This document shows positions 1 through 9,018 of a stretch of 64,000 nucleotides of DNA, one piece after another. A program made the translations under genes and the position numbers. Source of the stretch: Nitratifractor salsuginis DSM 16511 (GTDB lineage: Bacteria > Campylobacterota > Campylobacteria > Campylobacterales > Sulfurovaceae); NCBI RefSeq assembly GCF_000186245.1, contig NC_014935.1:1488001-1552000 (forward strand). The letters run 5' to 3'. The notes beneath the pieces were generated by a model. That model ran no database searches and was not told the DNA's origin. It saw only the letters and a list, made by a program, of their open reading frames with translations. Numbering within the stretch: position 1 is the first letter of the stretch; each line of letters begins with the position of its first letter.

Positions 1-124
1 TACCCAGAGCTTTGGTTTTACCGTCCTGGCCGTGGCATCCGGCACACTTGGCGAACAGAGCGGCACCATCGGCTGCCATCAGTGCAGCACCGGCAACGAT
101 CATGGACAATGCAATTTTCTTCAT
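1..124 (-). CDS. Cytochrome c, class I (C-terminal part outside window)
   Basis: The ATG at 124 opens a secretion signal (Lys-Lys followed by a hydrophobic stretch ending in Ala residues) and then a CxxCH haem-binding motif (C-A-G-C-H) at about residues 30-34. The gene runs off the left edge, so only about 41 residues are visible. A small periplasmic cytochrome c (c553-like) is the best reading: a soluble single-haem electron carrier. It lies behind the two-component system and the second small cytochrome on the same strand, but an 84-bp gap separates it from the latter and it may have its own promoter. Confidence 0.8.
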   Translation of the reverse strand, partial: MKKIALSMIVAGAALMAADGAALFAKCAGCHGQDGKTKALG

Positions 125-208
125 GTTGACTCCTTGTGTTTAATTACAACGGTAATTGTAGCAGAAAAATTGTGAAGTTATTGTGTAATGGAGGTAATGC
201 TTCACCGT

Positions 209-547
209 TTAACGGAGCCGACCGATCACTTTGTAGCGCTCCCAGTACTCATCCAGAGCCTCTTCGAGCTCACGATCGGACAGGGTGCTTGGGGGCATCA
301 GCCGATGGTTTTTGAAATACTCTTCTCCCATGACCGACGTCTCTTTGGAAGGGTGGCGGAGGAAATATTTGAGTCCCGCCTTCATATTGTGCTCCCCGCT
401 GTAGATCAGGAGGGCATTCATAAAGGTCTTGCGCAGGGAGACCCCTTCTTTACGGTGGCAGGGGACACAGTTGCGATCGAAGCTTCCCGCCGAGAGCATC
501 CCGCTGAGTCCAAGCACTAGCACCAGAGTGAACCGCCATCTATTCAC
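209..547 (-). CDS. Small secreted monohaem c-type cytochrome
   Basis: 112 residues with an N-terminal signal peptide and one CxxCH site (C-V-P-C-H) at about residues 27-31, followed by a stretch rich in Met and His (including N-H-R-L-M-P-P) that could supply the distal haem ligand. The start overlaps the end of the histidine kinase gene by 8 bases, so it is probably translated in the same operon as that sensor pair. A role as periplasmic electron carrier or as partner of the kinase is inference. Its specific family was not recognised. Confidence 0.8.
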   Translation of the reverse strand: MNRWRFTLVLVLGLSGMLSAGSFDRNCVPCHRKEGVSLRKTFMNALLIYSGEHNMKAGLKYFLRHPSKETSVMGEEYFKNHRLMPPSTLSDRELEEALDEYWERYKVIGRLR

Positions 548-1709
548 GATTGGCCTCCCATCGCAAGATCACTTCCGTCCCCTTACCCTTTTGTGAATGT
601 ACTTCGATCTTCCAGCCGTAATGATCGACGATCCCTTTGACGATATCGAGCCCCAGGCCGAAGCCCCCCTCAGTGTCGTTGAAACGCCGGTAGCGCTCGA
701 AGATCTGCTCGACCTCCTCCGGCTCCATCCCCCCGCCCGTATCGGCGACCCTCAACTCTCCGGGCGTGAGAGAGACTTGGAGCGTGCCTCCCCGGCGGTT
801 GTATTTCACGGCATTGGAGAGGAGATTGTCGAGGACCCGTGCCAGCAGTCGTCGATCGGCCCGGATCGTGACGGGTTGGATATGGCTTTCGAGCTTCAGG
901 TTTTTCGAACGCAGCAGCAGATCGAAATAGTCCAGGCGCTCTCCAAGCAGCCGATCCAGATCGAGATTTTCATCCCGGGTGGGGCGATGGCGCTCCAGGG
1001 TCACGAATTTCAGATCCTCATAGAGGGTCGAGACGGTGCGCGCCGCCACCCCGATACGCTCCAGGCGTCGCCGATCCTCCGGGGGCATCGAGGCGGCATC
1101 GATCATCTCGATATTGGCCAGGATCGAAGAGAGGGGGGTATTGAGCTCGTGGGTGGTATCGTGGATAAAATCGTCCAAAAGCCGGATCGACTGGCGCATA
1201 GGCCGCACAAAAAGACGGGCCAGATAATACCCCAGCAGCGCCAAGACCAATCCCAAAACGGCACCGGTGAGAAGAATGCGTCGCCAAACCCCGTTCATCC
1301 ACGAGTGATCCCTGGGCACTTCGATGAAGAGGTATTTAGCCCCCAGATAGTAGAGGTCGAGGACTTTGACATAGTGGATCACATCCCCGACGGTGTAGAT
1401 ATCTCCCAGGAAATCGACGTGAGGGTTGCGCAGCGTGGAGAAGATCCTGACATGCTCCAGGTCGTAGATGGCGCTTCGGAAACGCTCGTCCCTTGGATAG
1501 CGGTTTTCTTTCGGAAAATGTTCATGGAGGCGTCTGAGCCGGTGGATCTGCTCCGTGGCGTACTCCATCATCCGGCTTTTGGTCCGCAGAAGCATCAGCT
1601 GCTCTTGATTGCGGTAATAGAGGGTGCTTCCCAGTACAAAAAGTCCGAACATCAGGAGGCTGTAGAGAAAAAGAAAACGCCGAAGGCTCTTGCGTTCACT
1701 CCGCAGCAC
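540..1709 (-). CDS. Two-component sensor histidine kinase
   Basis: 389 residues. Two membrane segments (about 11-30 and 144-167) flank a periplasmic sensor region of roughly 110 residues. A HisKA dimerisation domain follows with the H-box H-E-L-N-T-P, phospho-accepting His187, then an HATPase_c domain with the N-box (D-N-L-L-S-N-A-V-K-Y-N) and glycine-rich G1/G2 boxes (D-T-G-G-G, G-F-G-L-G-L). The start overlaps the response regulator stop region by 14 bases. It autophosphorylates and presumably passes phosphate to that regulator. The signal is unknown; the following cytochrome hints at a redox or respiratory cue, which is inference. Confidence 0.92.
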   Translation of the reverse strand: MLRSERKSLRRFLFLYSLLMFGLFVLGSTLYYRNQEQLMLLRTKSRMMEYATEQIHRLRRLHEHFPKENRYPRDERFRSAIYDLEHVRIFSTLRNPHVDFLGDIYTVGDVIHYVKVLDLYYLGAKYLFIEVPRDHSWMNGVWRRILLTGAVLGLVLALLGYYLARLFVRPMRQSIRLLDDFIHDTTHELNTPLSSILANIEMIDAASMPPEDRRRLERIGVAARTVSTLYEDLKFVTLERHRPTRDENLDLDRLLGERLDYFDLLLRSKNLKLESHIQPVTIRADRRLLARVLDNLLSNAVKYNRRGGTLQVSLTPGELRVADTGGGMEPEEVEQIFERYRRFNDTEGGFGLGLDIVKGIVDHYGWKIEVHSQKGKGTEVILRWEANRE

Positions 1710-2376
1710 GATAGAGATACCCCTGTTTTTTGAGGCTGACGATCCGTTCTTTGCCGATGCGTTTACGCAGGTTTTTGATGTAGGTTCTCAGAGCGCTGTC
1801 GCTGGGGTTCTCCCCATAATCCCAAAGCCGCTCATAAATCCGTTCATGGGAGAGCACTTCCCCGGGATGGGTGACGAAAAGCTCCAATAGGCGGGCCTCT
1901 TTGCGCCCCAGCAGCTCCTCTTCACCCCCGGAGCCGAAAAGCCGTCCCGAAGCGGGATCGTATTCCCAGCCGTTCCCCAGAGAGATCCTTGAAGAGGCGG
2001 GGTGTTTTACGCGGCGCTGCAGAAGGGTCTCGATCCGAATTTTGAGCTCTTTGAGTTCAAAAGGTTTGCGCAGATAGTCGTCGGCACCGCTGCGGAAGCC
2101 CTCTTCCAGGTCCTCCACACTCCGGCGTGCCGTGATGAAGATCGCCGGTGTCTCCGTCCCCTGCTCTCTGGCCTCTTTGAGAAAATCGAATCCGTTGACC
2201 CCCGGCGTGTTGACATCCAGCAGCAGCAGGTCGAAGGATTGTTCATAGAGGCGGTCCTGGGCCTCTTCGCCGTCATAGGCCGGGACAACCTCGTATCCGG
2301 CACTCTCCAGATAATCACAAAGCGTTGCACTCAAATTGGCGTCATCTTCCAATACCAGAAGTTTTTTTGATGCCAT
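1696..2376 (-). CDS. OmpR/PhoB-family response regulator
   Basis: 226 residues: an N-terminal receiver domain with acidic pair E10-D11-D12, phospho-acceptor Asp54 (L-L-L-L-D) and conserved Lys104 (R-K-P-F), followed by a C-terminal winged-helix DNA-binding domain (about 130-226) ending in the usual R-T-Y-I-K-N-L-R-K-R-I recognition-helix region. First gene of the regulator-kinase-cytochrome operon; it overlaps the kinase start. A transcription factor whose regulon cannot be read from here, though its own operon and the adjacent cytochrome are natural candidates. Confidence 0.93.
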   Translation of the reverse strand: MASKKLLVLEDDANLSATLCDYLESAGYEVVPAYDGEEAQDRLYEQSFDLLLLDVNTPGVNGFDFLKEAREQGTETPAIFITARRSVEDLEEGFRSGADDYLRKPFELKELKIRIETLLQRRVKHPASSRISLGNGWEYDPASGRLFGSGGEEELLGRKEARLLELFVTHPGEVLSHERIYERLWDYGENPSDSALRTYIKNLRKRIGKERIVSLKKQGYLYRAAE

Positions 2377-2473
2377 TGGCGCCCTTTAGGGGGAGGTTTG
2401 AGAGATTGTAGCATATTCTCTCAGGGAGAAAAAGCCTCAAATTCCGCCAAATCTTTGTGCCTCTTGAGAAGAA

Positions 2474-2515
2474 ATCTCAATGCTCAACGCTCAGCTCTCA
2501 GCGCTAAGCGCTAAG
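2474..2515. repeat. Six in-register degenerate heptamers
   Basis: Read on the plus strand in steps of exactly 7: ATCTCAA, TGCTCAA, CGCTCAG, CTCTCAG, CGCTAAG, CGCTAAG. The last copies overlap the end of the thioredoxin gene; its TAG stop is part of the array (CTTAGCG on the minus strand). One of several 7-bp-period arrays in this window. Confidence 0.8.
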
Positions 2516-2942
2516 CACGGCTGCGGATCCACTGGATGATCTGATCGGCTCCAAGCGCACCGCTAATGCGGTCCACTTCCCGGCCGTTTTTGAAAAGGAT
2601 CATCGTGGGGATTCCCCGGATACCGAACTGGGCGCTCACCTGGGGATTCTCCTCGGTATTGACTTTGACGAACTGGGCCTGCAGCGGCATCTTGGCCGCC
2701 GCCTCGGCAAAGGCCGGGGCCATCATACGGCAGGGACCGCACCAAGGCGCCCAGAAATCGACGACGACCGGCAGATCACTTTTCTCCAGAATATATTGAA
2801 AAGTCTGCGCATCGGCTTCGATCGGCTTGTTGTCCAAAAGCGACTGTTTGCAGTAACCGCAGTTGGCTTTGTTGTAATGATCTTTTTTTGGAAGTCTGTT
2901 GACTTTAAGGCAATGGGGGCATACGACTTGAATGGTAGACAT
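2511..2942 (-). CDS. trxC: Thioredoxin 2 (zinc-finger thioredoxin)
   Basis: 143 residues from the chosen start. An N-terminal zinc ribbon (C-P-H-C about residue 8, C-G-Y-C about residue 29) precedes a thioredoxin fold with the redox motif W-C-G-P-C and the cis-proline loop G-I-P-T. This architecture is that of TrxC. Two adjacent ATGs exist; the second (2942) sits 5 bases behind AAGGAG, so it is preferred, and the longer open frame to 2987 lacks support. It reduces cytosolic disulfides. The last codons and stop lie inside a heptamer array. Confidence 0.9.
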   Translation of the reverse strand: MSTIQVVCPHCLKVNRLPKKDHYNKANCGYCKQSLLDNKPIEADAQTFQYILEKSDLPVVVDFWAPWCGPCRMMAPAFAEAAAKMPLQAQFVKVNTEENPQVSAQFGIRGIPTMILFKNGREVDRISGALGADQIIQWIRSRA

Positions 2943-3042
2943 CATTTCTCCTTGAGGTCGGATCCGGACGAATCCGTTTTTTTTCAAATTATAACGATCC
3001 GACAGCCCGGAGAAATCTACCTAGGTTGCATTGGAGAAAAGT

Positions 3043-6000
3043 TTAGCTTGCCTTCTGCAATTGTTCCCTGATTTCCTCGGCAAAGCGGGGAACGTGGATC
3101 GTCTCCGCACAGTTATAGGGCAATTTCTCTCCGTCGTTCACCAGGATATAGGGTTCGACCCCGGCCTCTACCAGGGTTTCGATCAGCAGACATTCGGAAT
3201 CGTCCGGATCGAGGTTGGCACTGTCGATGAGAATGTAACGGTATCGCTTTCGATCCATCGCCTCGATAAGATCGTTTTCATCGCTCACCCCTTCGACGCT
3301 GAACCCCTGCTTCTGCAAGATCCGCTCATAGATCTTTTCGAGGATCGGAGAACGGACATAGAGCAAGACGTCTACCTCTTTCCCTTTTTCCCGAGGCTCT
3401 TGGCTAGGAGTCTCCTCTATGACAGCCGTTTCACTCTCCGCCACCTTTTCCTGCGTCGTAGCCGCTTCTTCTCTCTGCTCGGTACGCTTGGTCTGGTGGG
3501 CGGCCTCGCGCTCAATACCCTTACCCTTTTCGGATTTCTCGGGCGCAGACGGGTGCTTGGGCTTTTCCTGATAATAGAGGCTGATGATCTGTTTCAGTTC
3601 GGGAATGTTGATCGGCTTGGGGATATAATTGTCCAGTCCAGCTTCGAGATATCGTTCCCGATCTCCCGTCAGCGCGTTGGCAGTCAGCGCGACAATGGGG
3701 ATATGAGGCAGATGATTCACCTGCTCATAGTGCAGGATCTCCCGCGTCGCTTCGATCCCGTTCATTACCGGCATCTGGATATCCATAAAGATCAGATCGT
3801 AGTCATTCTGCTTCCGTAGTTCAAACGCCTCTTTTCCGTTAGAAGCCAGGGTGACATCGGCACCGAATTGCTCCAGAGTCGTCCGGATCAATTTCTGGTT
3901 GATCGGATTGTCCTCGGCGACCAGGATCTTGAGATCTTTGAAGCCCTCTTCCTCCTCCTTCTGAGGTGCGGCTGCCTGGGGCCTGGGCTGTTTTTTCCAC
4001 TCCAAGGCACTCTCGATAGCACGAACCGTCTTATGATAGTTCAGAGGCTTGTAAATGATTTTGCTAACCCGATCACGGACGGATTCCGCCGCTTTTTTAA
4101 GAATACCAGTCGTAATCAGGACCACACGGGTATCCAGATCCAGAAATTTATTCAATTCTTCACCACGACGGGCGTACTGATGCTCAATAAAGAGAGCGTC
4201 GGGCAACTCTTCTGCCGGCAGGGCGAAGAGCTCTGAATAGGAGAGCATCCTGAAATCGATACCCAGGAATTCCGCATAGCGCTGGAGATTGCGCATTGTA
4301 ACCCGTTCCTTGACTGTTTCAGGGAGAACGGCTGCTGCACTGACACCGTGGAAATCAGGAATCTCTTTCGCCTGATCCGGTCCTTTGGGGAGTGTCAGCG
4401 TAAAGAAGAAGGTCGATCCCTTGCCCGGTTCACTCTCGATATCGAGCTTGCCTCCCATCTTTTCGACCAGTTTGCTGGAGATGGCAAGCCCCAGACCGGT
4501 TCCGCCGTATTTCCGGCTGGTCCCTGCGTCTGCCTGGGAAAAGGCGCCAAAGATCTTCGCCTTCTGCTCTTCGGTAATCCCGATTCCCGTATCGCGCACC
4601 GCGAAATAGATCGTCGCGTCTTTGTCGGTTTCGTTGGTCTTTTCGATGAGAACTTCGACATCTCCATTGGAATTGGTGAATTTGATCGCGTTGCTCACCA
4701 GGTTGACGATGACCTGGGAAATTTTGGTCGGATCTCCGACCAGGGTCTTGGGGATGCTGGGATCGACAAACAATCCAAAGTCGATATTCTTTTCGGCAGC
4801 CTTGGCCCCGTAGGATTCGACAGCATCCTCGAATTTCTCGATGGCATTGAACGCGATCTGCTCCAACTCGATCTTGTCGGCATTGATCTTGGAGAGGTCC
4901 AGAATATCGTTCACGATACTCAACAGGTTGTCCGAACTGTTTTCGATCACCGAGATGAACTCCTGCTGATCAGGGCTCAACGGCGTATTCTTCAGCAGCT
5001 GAGTAAAGCCGACGATACCGTTGAGCGGGGTGCGGATCTCGTGAGACATATTGGCCAGGAAGAGGTCTTTGGCTTTGTTCGCCTCGACGATGGTCTCTCC
5101 CAAAAATTTGTAGATCGCAGCAAGATCCCGACTTGCGACGATGCGCTGCAGCTCTCTCTTTTTCTGCGGATCAAGCTCGAACTGAATGTTTTTGAGTGTT
5201 TCGTCGAGTAGGCGGGACTCTTTGGTGACATTATAGAAAATCACCGCGAGGATCATCAGCAGAATAAGGAAGAAGACAGCCGCAATCGCATATTGGATCA
5301 TCCGGCTCTTTTCGGTCTCCAGCCGGGTATTGATCCGCTCAGTAGCCAATTTGTAAATGTTGCTGCTGGCCAGGGCCAATTTGTTGAGCCGCTTGTCGGT
5401 TGCCGCCGTCCAGTTTTTGGCATCGAGGGGGTATTTTCCGTCATTGATCCCGTAAAGAAGCTTCTCGCGTTTAGGATTGATCTCTTCGGCAAACAGGAGC
5501 GGCTGCAGAGTATTCAGAAGTTTGTTACGAAGCTCGGCATCCTTGATCTCTGCCAAAAGAGGAAGGGCATCGATGGAGATCAGACGATCCCAGGTCTTCA
5601 GATCCTCTCTGCTCATCTTGCGTCCCGTGATGATCTTGTAGAGCAGATAATCCCGTTCCAGATCCTCTGTGGCATAGACGGAGCTCAACTGCGCCCCCAG
5701 GACAAAGGAGGATTTCAAAGAGGGTTCCACGAAACTTGCGGCGACTTTTTGATAAGCCGACACAACCGGTCTGAAAATCCTCTGTTCGAACTCATTGGCC
5801 AGGATGTCCCCATATTCCTGGGAGAGAGCATCCACTCTTGACCGTACTGACCGTATCTCCGAAGCGATGGTACCGAGCGTCCGAATATATCGATCGGAGT
5901 TTCCGAACTGTTTGGCATCCGCTTTCAACGTCTCCAGGAGCTGATCGACTTTGACCCGTACCTTTTTGAGCTCTGAGAGTGTGGTCTTGTCCTTCCGGGC

Positions 6001-6207
6001 CAGATAGACACTGCTCAGCATACGCTCACGGCTCAATGCCTGAATGAACGTATCTCCATTTTCGATCGAGTGGACCTGCTTGGCAACAGTTTGATCTTTA
6101 TGATATTTGAGATAGCTCTGATAGGCATACCAACCCAATCCTCCGATCAAAAGGACAAGCAGAAAAAGGATGATGGAAAAAATACTCTTTTGAAATCGTT
6201 TATTCAT
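3043..6207 (-). CDS. NIT-domain hybrid histidine kinase with several receiver domains
   Basis: 1054 residues. One membrane segment (about 10-28) and another (about 305-325) enclose a periplasmic all-helical region resembling the NIT (nitrate/nitrite-sensing) domain, with E-R-M-L-S-S near residues 61-66. HisKA follows with H389 (S-H-E-I-R-T-P), then HATPase_c ([24 protein letters not shown]). Next comes a degenerate receiver-like segment (about 640-760), a complete receiver (L-V-A-E-D-N ... F-M-D-I-Q-M-P, K-P-I-N), a charged linker rich in Glu/Lys, and a final receiver-like domain with altered acidic residues. Last gene of the operon with three PilJ-like proteins (gap 14 bp). No output domain: it may signal through a separate regulator. 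Nitrate sensing is inference from the NIT assignment. Confidence 0.85.
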   Translation of the reverse strand: MNKRFQKSIFSIILFLLVLLIGGLGWYAYQSYLKYHKDQTVAKQVHSIENGDTFIQALSRERMLSSVYLARKDKTTLSELKKVRVKVDQLLETLKADAKQFGNSDRYIRTLGTIASEIRSVRSRVDALSQEYGDILANEFEQRIFRPVVSAYQKVAASFVEPSLKSSFVLGAQLSSVYATEDLERDYLLYKIITGRKMSREDLKTWDRLISIDALPLLAEIKDAELRNKLLNTLQPLLFAEEINPKREKLLYGINDGKYPLDAKNWTAATDKRLNKLALASSNIYKLATERINTRLETEKSRMIQYAIAAVFFLILLMILAVIFYNVTKESRLLDETLKNIQFELDPQKKRELQRIVASRDLAAIYKFLGETIVEANKAKDLFLANMSHEIRTPLNGIVGFTQLLKNTPLSPDQQEFISVIENSSDNLLSIVNDILDLSKINADKIELEQIAFNAIEKFEDAVESYGAKAAEKNIDFGLFVDPSIPKTLVGDPTKISQVIVNLVSNAIKFTNSNGDVEVLIEKTNETDKDATIYFAVRDTGIGITEEQKAKIFGAFSQADAGTSRKYGGTGLGLAISSKLVEKMGGKLDIESEPGKGSTFFFTLTLPKGPDQAKEIPDFHGVSAAAVLPETVKERVTMRNLQRYAEFLGIDFRMLSYSELFALPAEELPDALFIEHQYARRGEELNKFLDLDTRVVLITTGILKKAAESVRDRVSKIIYKPLNYHKTVRAIESALEWKKQPRPQAAAPQKEEEEGFKDLKILVAEDNPINQKLIRTTLEQFGADVTLASNGKEAFELRKQNDYDLIFMDIQMPVMNGIEATREILHYEQVNHLPHIPIVALTANALTGDRERYLEAGLDNYIPKPINIPELKQIISLYYQEKPKHPSAPEKSEKGKGIEREAAHQTKRTEQREEAATTQEKVAESETAVIEETPSQEPREKGKEVDVLLYVRSPILEKIYERILQKQGFSVEGVSDENDLIEAMDRKRYRYILIDSANLDPDDSECLLIETLVEAGVEPYILVNDGEKLPYNCAETIHVPRFAEEIREQLQKAS

Positions 6208-6221
6208 TGATCCGTCCGCCT

Positions 6222-6983
6222 TTACTGATTTTTACGATGATAGAGTACAAAGTGATTACTCAATGTCTCCAACTGATCGGTAGAAAGCACCAAAAGGTTG
6301 GAGACAAACAATTGGTCAAGACGCTTGTATAAAGATTTACTGACTTCCCAAAAACGACCGAGCGCTTCGCGCTGTTTGAGTAACTCAAGAGGATAAGAGT
6401 ACTGATCGATAATTTTGAGATCCTTTTCCAGGGCGCCGAGCGCCTCTTGCATCTGCCGACGATTGATCTCCGTCCCCAGGCCGATCCCCAGAGCCAGATA
6501 ATATTTGGCACTCCGCTCCGCCAGGAATTCCATATTTTTACTGATCATCAGCATCTTTTCACTCTCGCTGAATTTATAGGCATGGGCTTTGGCGATGGAG
6601 TTGGCCCCTTCCAACAGAGTCTCACTGTAATCCAACATCAGCGAAGCGTCTTTTTTGTTGGGCTTTTTCTGCAAGAGCTCTTCGATCTGGTCCTTGCTGT
6701 AAGTGAGGAATTCCAAAATGTTTTTCGTATCTTCATCATTGGTCGTCAAAGAGATGGTCCGAATGTTCTCCACCAATTTATCGAGATCCTTGCGCAGAAT
6801 CTCTTCGATTTCAACCTTTTTGGGGTTGGCATAGAGATAGAGATAGTTCCGTGTGAGGTGTTGGCTCAGGTATCGGATATTCTCCGTCGCCTCCAGGACA
6901 TTGACCTCTGCTCGGGTGGAAGCCGAGAGCAGATTGGGCAGCAGTCCCAATAACAGTGCGCAGATCAACAGGAGTTTTTTCAT
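6222..6983 (-). CDS. Secreted PilJ/NarX-like helical protein, degenerate copy
   Basis: 253 residues with a signal peptide (about 1-21) and otherwise predicted helical. It aligns by eye with the two upstream neighbours: two P-box-like stretches occupy the same places ([10 protein letters not shown] about 39-48 and L-A-E-R-S-A-K-Y-Y about 153-161), but the core R-M-L motif present in both neighbours is lost. It lacks membrane segments and kinase domains, so it should be a free periplasmic or lipid-independent protein. It sits directly before the hybrid kinase (14-bp gap). Likely a diverged paralog that has lost ligand contacts and may act as a partner to the others; that is inference. Confidence 0.75.
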   Translation of the reverse strand: MKKLLLICALLLGLLPNLLSASTRAEVNVLEATENIRYLSQHLTRNYLYLYANPKKVEIEEILRKDLDKLVENIRTISLTTNDEDTKNILEFLTYSKDQIEELLQKKPNKKDASLMLDYSETLLEGANSIAKAHAYKFSESEKMLMISKNMEFLAERSAKYYLALGIGLGTEINRRQMQEALGALEKDLKIIDQYSYPLELLKQREALGRFWEVSKSLYKRLDQLFVSNLLVLSTDQLETLSNHFVLYHRKNQ

Positions 6984-6998
6984 CAGGCTTTCCCTCGC

Positions 6999-7817
6999 TT
7001 ATTTGTTCTCATAGAGTTTCACATAGAGCCGTGTCACATCGTCCATCTTTTTCGTGATCTCATCCGTCGTGGTAAAGACGATGAAGGGCAAGCCTCCCTT
7101 CTCGATATTCAGATAGAACTTGTAAACGATCTTCCACAGTTTGTCGACCTGTGCCAGTTTTTGATTGATGCTGGCGGTATTGTCTTTGTTGTTCATCAGG
7201 AATTTGAGATTTTTGTCAAACTCTTTAACGGCCGCATTCATCTGGTCCACGGTATTTTTGTCTTTGATCCCTGCCTGATAAGCGATATAGTATTTGGCGA
7301 TCCGTTGGGCCAGCATACGTTCTTTACCGGATCTCGCTATGACCTTGGACTCTTTGATGTTCGCCAGTTTCTTGATGGAATCGACCACATATTGACTCCC
7401 CTCCAACATCGATTCACTGAGGTCCAGGACCAATTGGGCATTGTCAAGGTTAAACGGCTTCTTGACGATCCCCTCCAATTCGTCCAAACTCATATTGACA
7501 AAGGCAAGTAGGTTCTTGATCTCGGGATCGTTGATCATTTCATTTAATTTTGCCTGGTTGGCTTTGAACTCTTTGAGGGATTCTTTGAGTTGCTTGTCTG
7601 CTTTGGAGACAGCGATCTTCATTCCCCGATAGAGGTAATCCTTGGCGATGCGCTGAGAGAGCATCCGCTGCTTACCAGCGACATTAATCAACTCAATGGC
7701 ATCCTTTTTGACCAGAGCATTGACTTTCTGCTCCCCACCTTCCACGGCGTTTAAACCATTACCGGCAAAAATCATGACTCCTAGCGCCAAAACCGCATAC
7801 CTGAACAACTTTTTCAT
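6999..7817 (-). CDS. Secreted tandem PilJ/NarX-like sensor-domain protein
   Basis: 272 residues: a signal peptide (about 1-24) then two similar all-helical halves. Each begins with a P-box-like motif of the PilJ/NarX family: G-K-Q-R-M-L-S-Q-R-I-A-K-D-Y in the first half (about 48-61) and G-K-E-R-M-L-A-Q-R-I-A-K-Y-Y in the second. In NarX and NarQ this helix binds nitrate at the dimer interface through its Arg; in this family Arg-Met-Leu is the conserved core. There is no transmembrane segment after the signal and no signalling domain, so it is a stand-alone periplasmic sensor-domain protein. Second gene of the operon (gaps 21 and 15 bp). Confidence 0.82.
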   Translation of the reverse strand: MKKLFRYAVLALGVMIFAGNGLNAVEGGEQKVNALVKKDAIELINVAGKQRMLSQRIAKDYLYRGMKIAVSKADKQLKESLKEFKANQAKLNEMINDPEIKNLLAFVNMSLDELEGIVKKPFNLDNAQLVLDLSESMLEGSQYVVDSIKKLANIKESKVIARSGKERMLAQRIAKYYIAYQAGIKDKNTVDQMNAAVKEFDKNLKFLMNNKDNTASINQKLAQVDKLWKIVYKFYLNIEKGGLPFIVFTTTDEITKKMDDVTRLYVKLYENK

Positions 7818-7838
7818 TCCACTCTCCTTTTGAGTTGC

Positions 7839-8618
7839 TTATTTCACTTTTTGAGCCGCATAGAGGCCGGTCACTGTGTTCATATCCTTCAAGATATCGT
7901 TGGACTTCTTGTAAATCAACGAGGGAATGAAACGGTTCTGTGACTTGTTCATAACCTGGAAAAACATAAAATTTTTCTTGACACGATCCAACAATTGATT
8001 GATCTGGTCAGTGTTAAGATCCGATTTTCTAAGACGCTCCAGGGAATCCCCGAAAAGTTTCATCGCCGCATCCATCTTCTCTTTGAATTTCGGATCATTA
8101 ATGCCCCAGACTTTGAGCATATAGAGTGCCGCCATCCGCTGAGAGAGCATCCGCTGACGGCCGGAGATATTGATAATCTCTCCGGACTCTTTGCCCGTCT
8201 GTTTCGCGAAGAGCTTAGTAGTATGGTCAGCTGCTTTGAGCAACTGGTCCAATTTCTCCTGCAACTCCGTCGCCTTCTCTTTGGTGGGAGGCTCGGCGAG
8301 CATTTTTTTGATCGGTTCCCAAAGCTTTCGTTGCTCTTCAAGGCTCTTTTTGGTCTCTTCGTCCTTGGCAAAAGCGGTCAATCCCTGAAGATGATCCTCA
8401 AAAGTCTCCATTACCTTTTTCAAATCCTCTTTGGGGTTGCCAAAGGTATCTCCGATACCGATCATAGTGTAATCTTTGAGCATCCGCTGAGTGAGCATCC
8501 GCTGCCGGCCCGCTTCATTGACTGCCTGGGCGAGACTTTTGATCTCGATGGCACATCCCATACTCGTAAATAAACCAAGGCTCACCACGAGGAAAAGGAG
8601 TTTTCTCATCCGCTTCAT
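7839..8618 (-). CDS. Secreted tandem PilJ/NarX-like sensor-domain protein, first in operon
   Basis: 259 residues with an N-terminal signal (about 1-23; a Cys near the cleavage region, S-M-G-C-A, could make it a lipoprotein). Two P-box-like motifs: G-R-Q-R-M-L-T-Q-R-M-L-K-D-Y (about 37-50) and G-R-Q-R-M-L-S-Q-R-M-A (about 152-162). AAGGAG precedes the ATG by 7 bases. It is a paralog of the next two genes and opens the operon, which is led by a predicted cyclic-di-GMP riboswitch. Function beyond sensing of a small anion is unknown. Confidence 0.82.
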   Translation of the reverse strand: MKRMRKLLFLVVSLGLFTSMGCAIEIKSLAQAVNEAGRQRMLTQRMLKDYTMIGIGDTFGNPKEDLKKVMETFEDHLQGLTAFAKDEETKKSLEEQRKLWEPIKKMLAEPPTKEKATELQEKLDQLLKAADHTTKLFAKQTGKESGEIINISGRQRMLSQRMAALYMLKVWGINDPKFKEKMDAAMKLFGDSLERLRKSDLNTDQINQLLDRVKKNFMFFQVMNKSQNRFIPSLIYKKSNDILKDMNTVTGLYAAQKVK

Positions 8619-8663
8619 ATTTCTTCTCCTTATTAATCAATCAGTATAAGACTGACTTAATAG

Positions 8664-8669
8664 ATTGTA
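8664..8669 (-). promoter_or_regulatory. Possible second promoter downstream of the riboswitch
   Basis: On the minus strand TACAAT is preceded by TG one base upstream, an extended -10 form. A transcript from here would start near 8656, downstream of the predicted riboswitch, and would escape its control. Weak evidence: sequence match only. Confidence 0.35.
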
Positions 8670-8794
8670 TCATGAATCAGGTTTAAAACTCGCAGTAAAA
8701 TGGGGACAGGAACAGAGAACGATACAGAGGATATCCCACAATTTCTCTTACCTTAGATATATAAGGCAGAGGGCAAAAGTGGAAAATTCTTTCT

Positions 8795-8866
8795 GGCAAC
8801 CTGGCGATCTAAGACACTCTCCTTAGACCCATGGCTTTCCGTCCCCGTCTCACGGCGGGTTTGGCC
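8795..8866 (-). promoter_or_regulatory. GEMM-I (cyclic-di-GMP-I) riboswitch-like leader
   Basis: Read on the minus strand, the leader contains the GEMM-I blocks in order. First is GGC(C)AAACC, then a hairpin CCCGCC/GACGGG closed by a GTGA (GNRA) tetraloop. Next is GACGGAAAGCC (consensus GACGCAAAGCC), then ATGGGTCTAAG pairing with CTTAGATCGCC across a loop, and finally AGGTTGCC, which closes on the first block. Two deviations from consensus are visible: one extra C in the first block, and G for C in the GACGCAAAG box. The G-type first block fits cyclic-di-GMP better than the A-type of cGAMP variants (inference). Downstream, ATCTAAG (8752-8758) is a perfect complement of the 3' strand of the second helix (8807-8813), a plausible switching strand. 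It lies about 175 bases ahead of the first PilJ-like gene on the same strand. Confidence 0.75.
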
Positions 8867-8884
8867 TTAACATCGAAACAGCCT

Positions 8885-8890
8885 ATTCTA
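8885..8890 (-). promoter_or_regulatory. -10 box for the riboswitch-PilJ operon
   Basis: TAGAAT on the minus strand lies in an AT-rich stretch. Transcription would begin near 8878, about ten bases before the first conserved block of the predicted riboswitch, which is where such leaders normally start. No -35 is obvious, as is usual for sigma-70 promoters of Campylobacterota. Confidence 0.5.
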
Positions 8891-8982
8891 CATATTTTAT
8901 TTTAAATCTAATTGAGTGATGGGGGTACACCACAACTCATCCAGAACGGCCAAATTCAATATCCGTAAAAGGGGGAGCTAGG

Positions 8983-8988
8983 TATAAT
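8983..8988 (+). promoter_or_regulatory. -10 box for aspC
   Basis: Perfect TATAAT 30 bases before the aspartate aminotransferase ATG, leaving a leader of about 23 bases that contains a weak AAAGG ribosome-binding site. Confidence 0.55.
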
Positions 8989-9018
8989 TGTATCAAACCA
9001 TCAGGTCGAAAGGTATCT

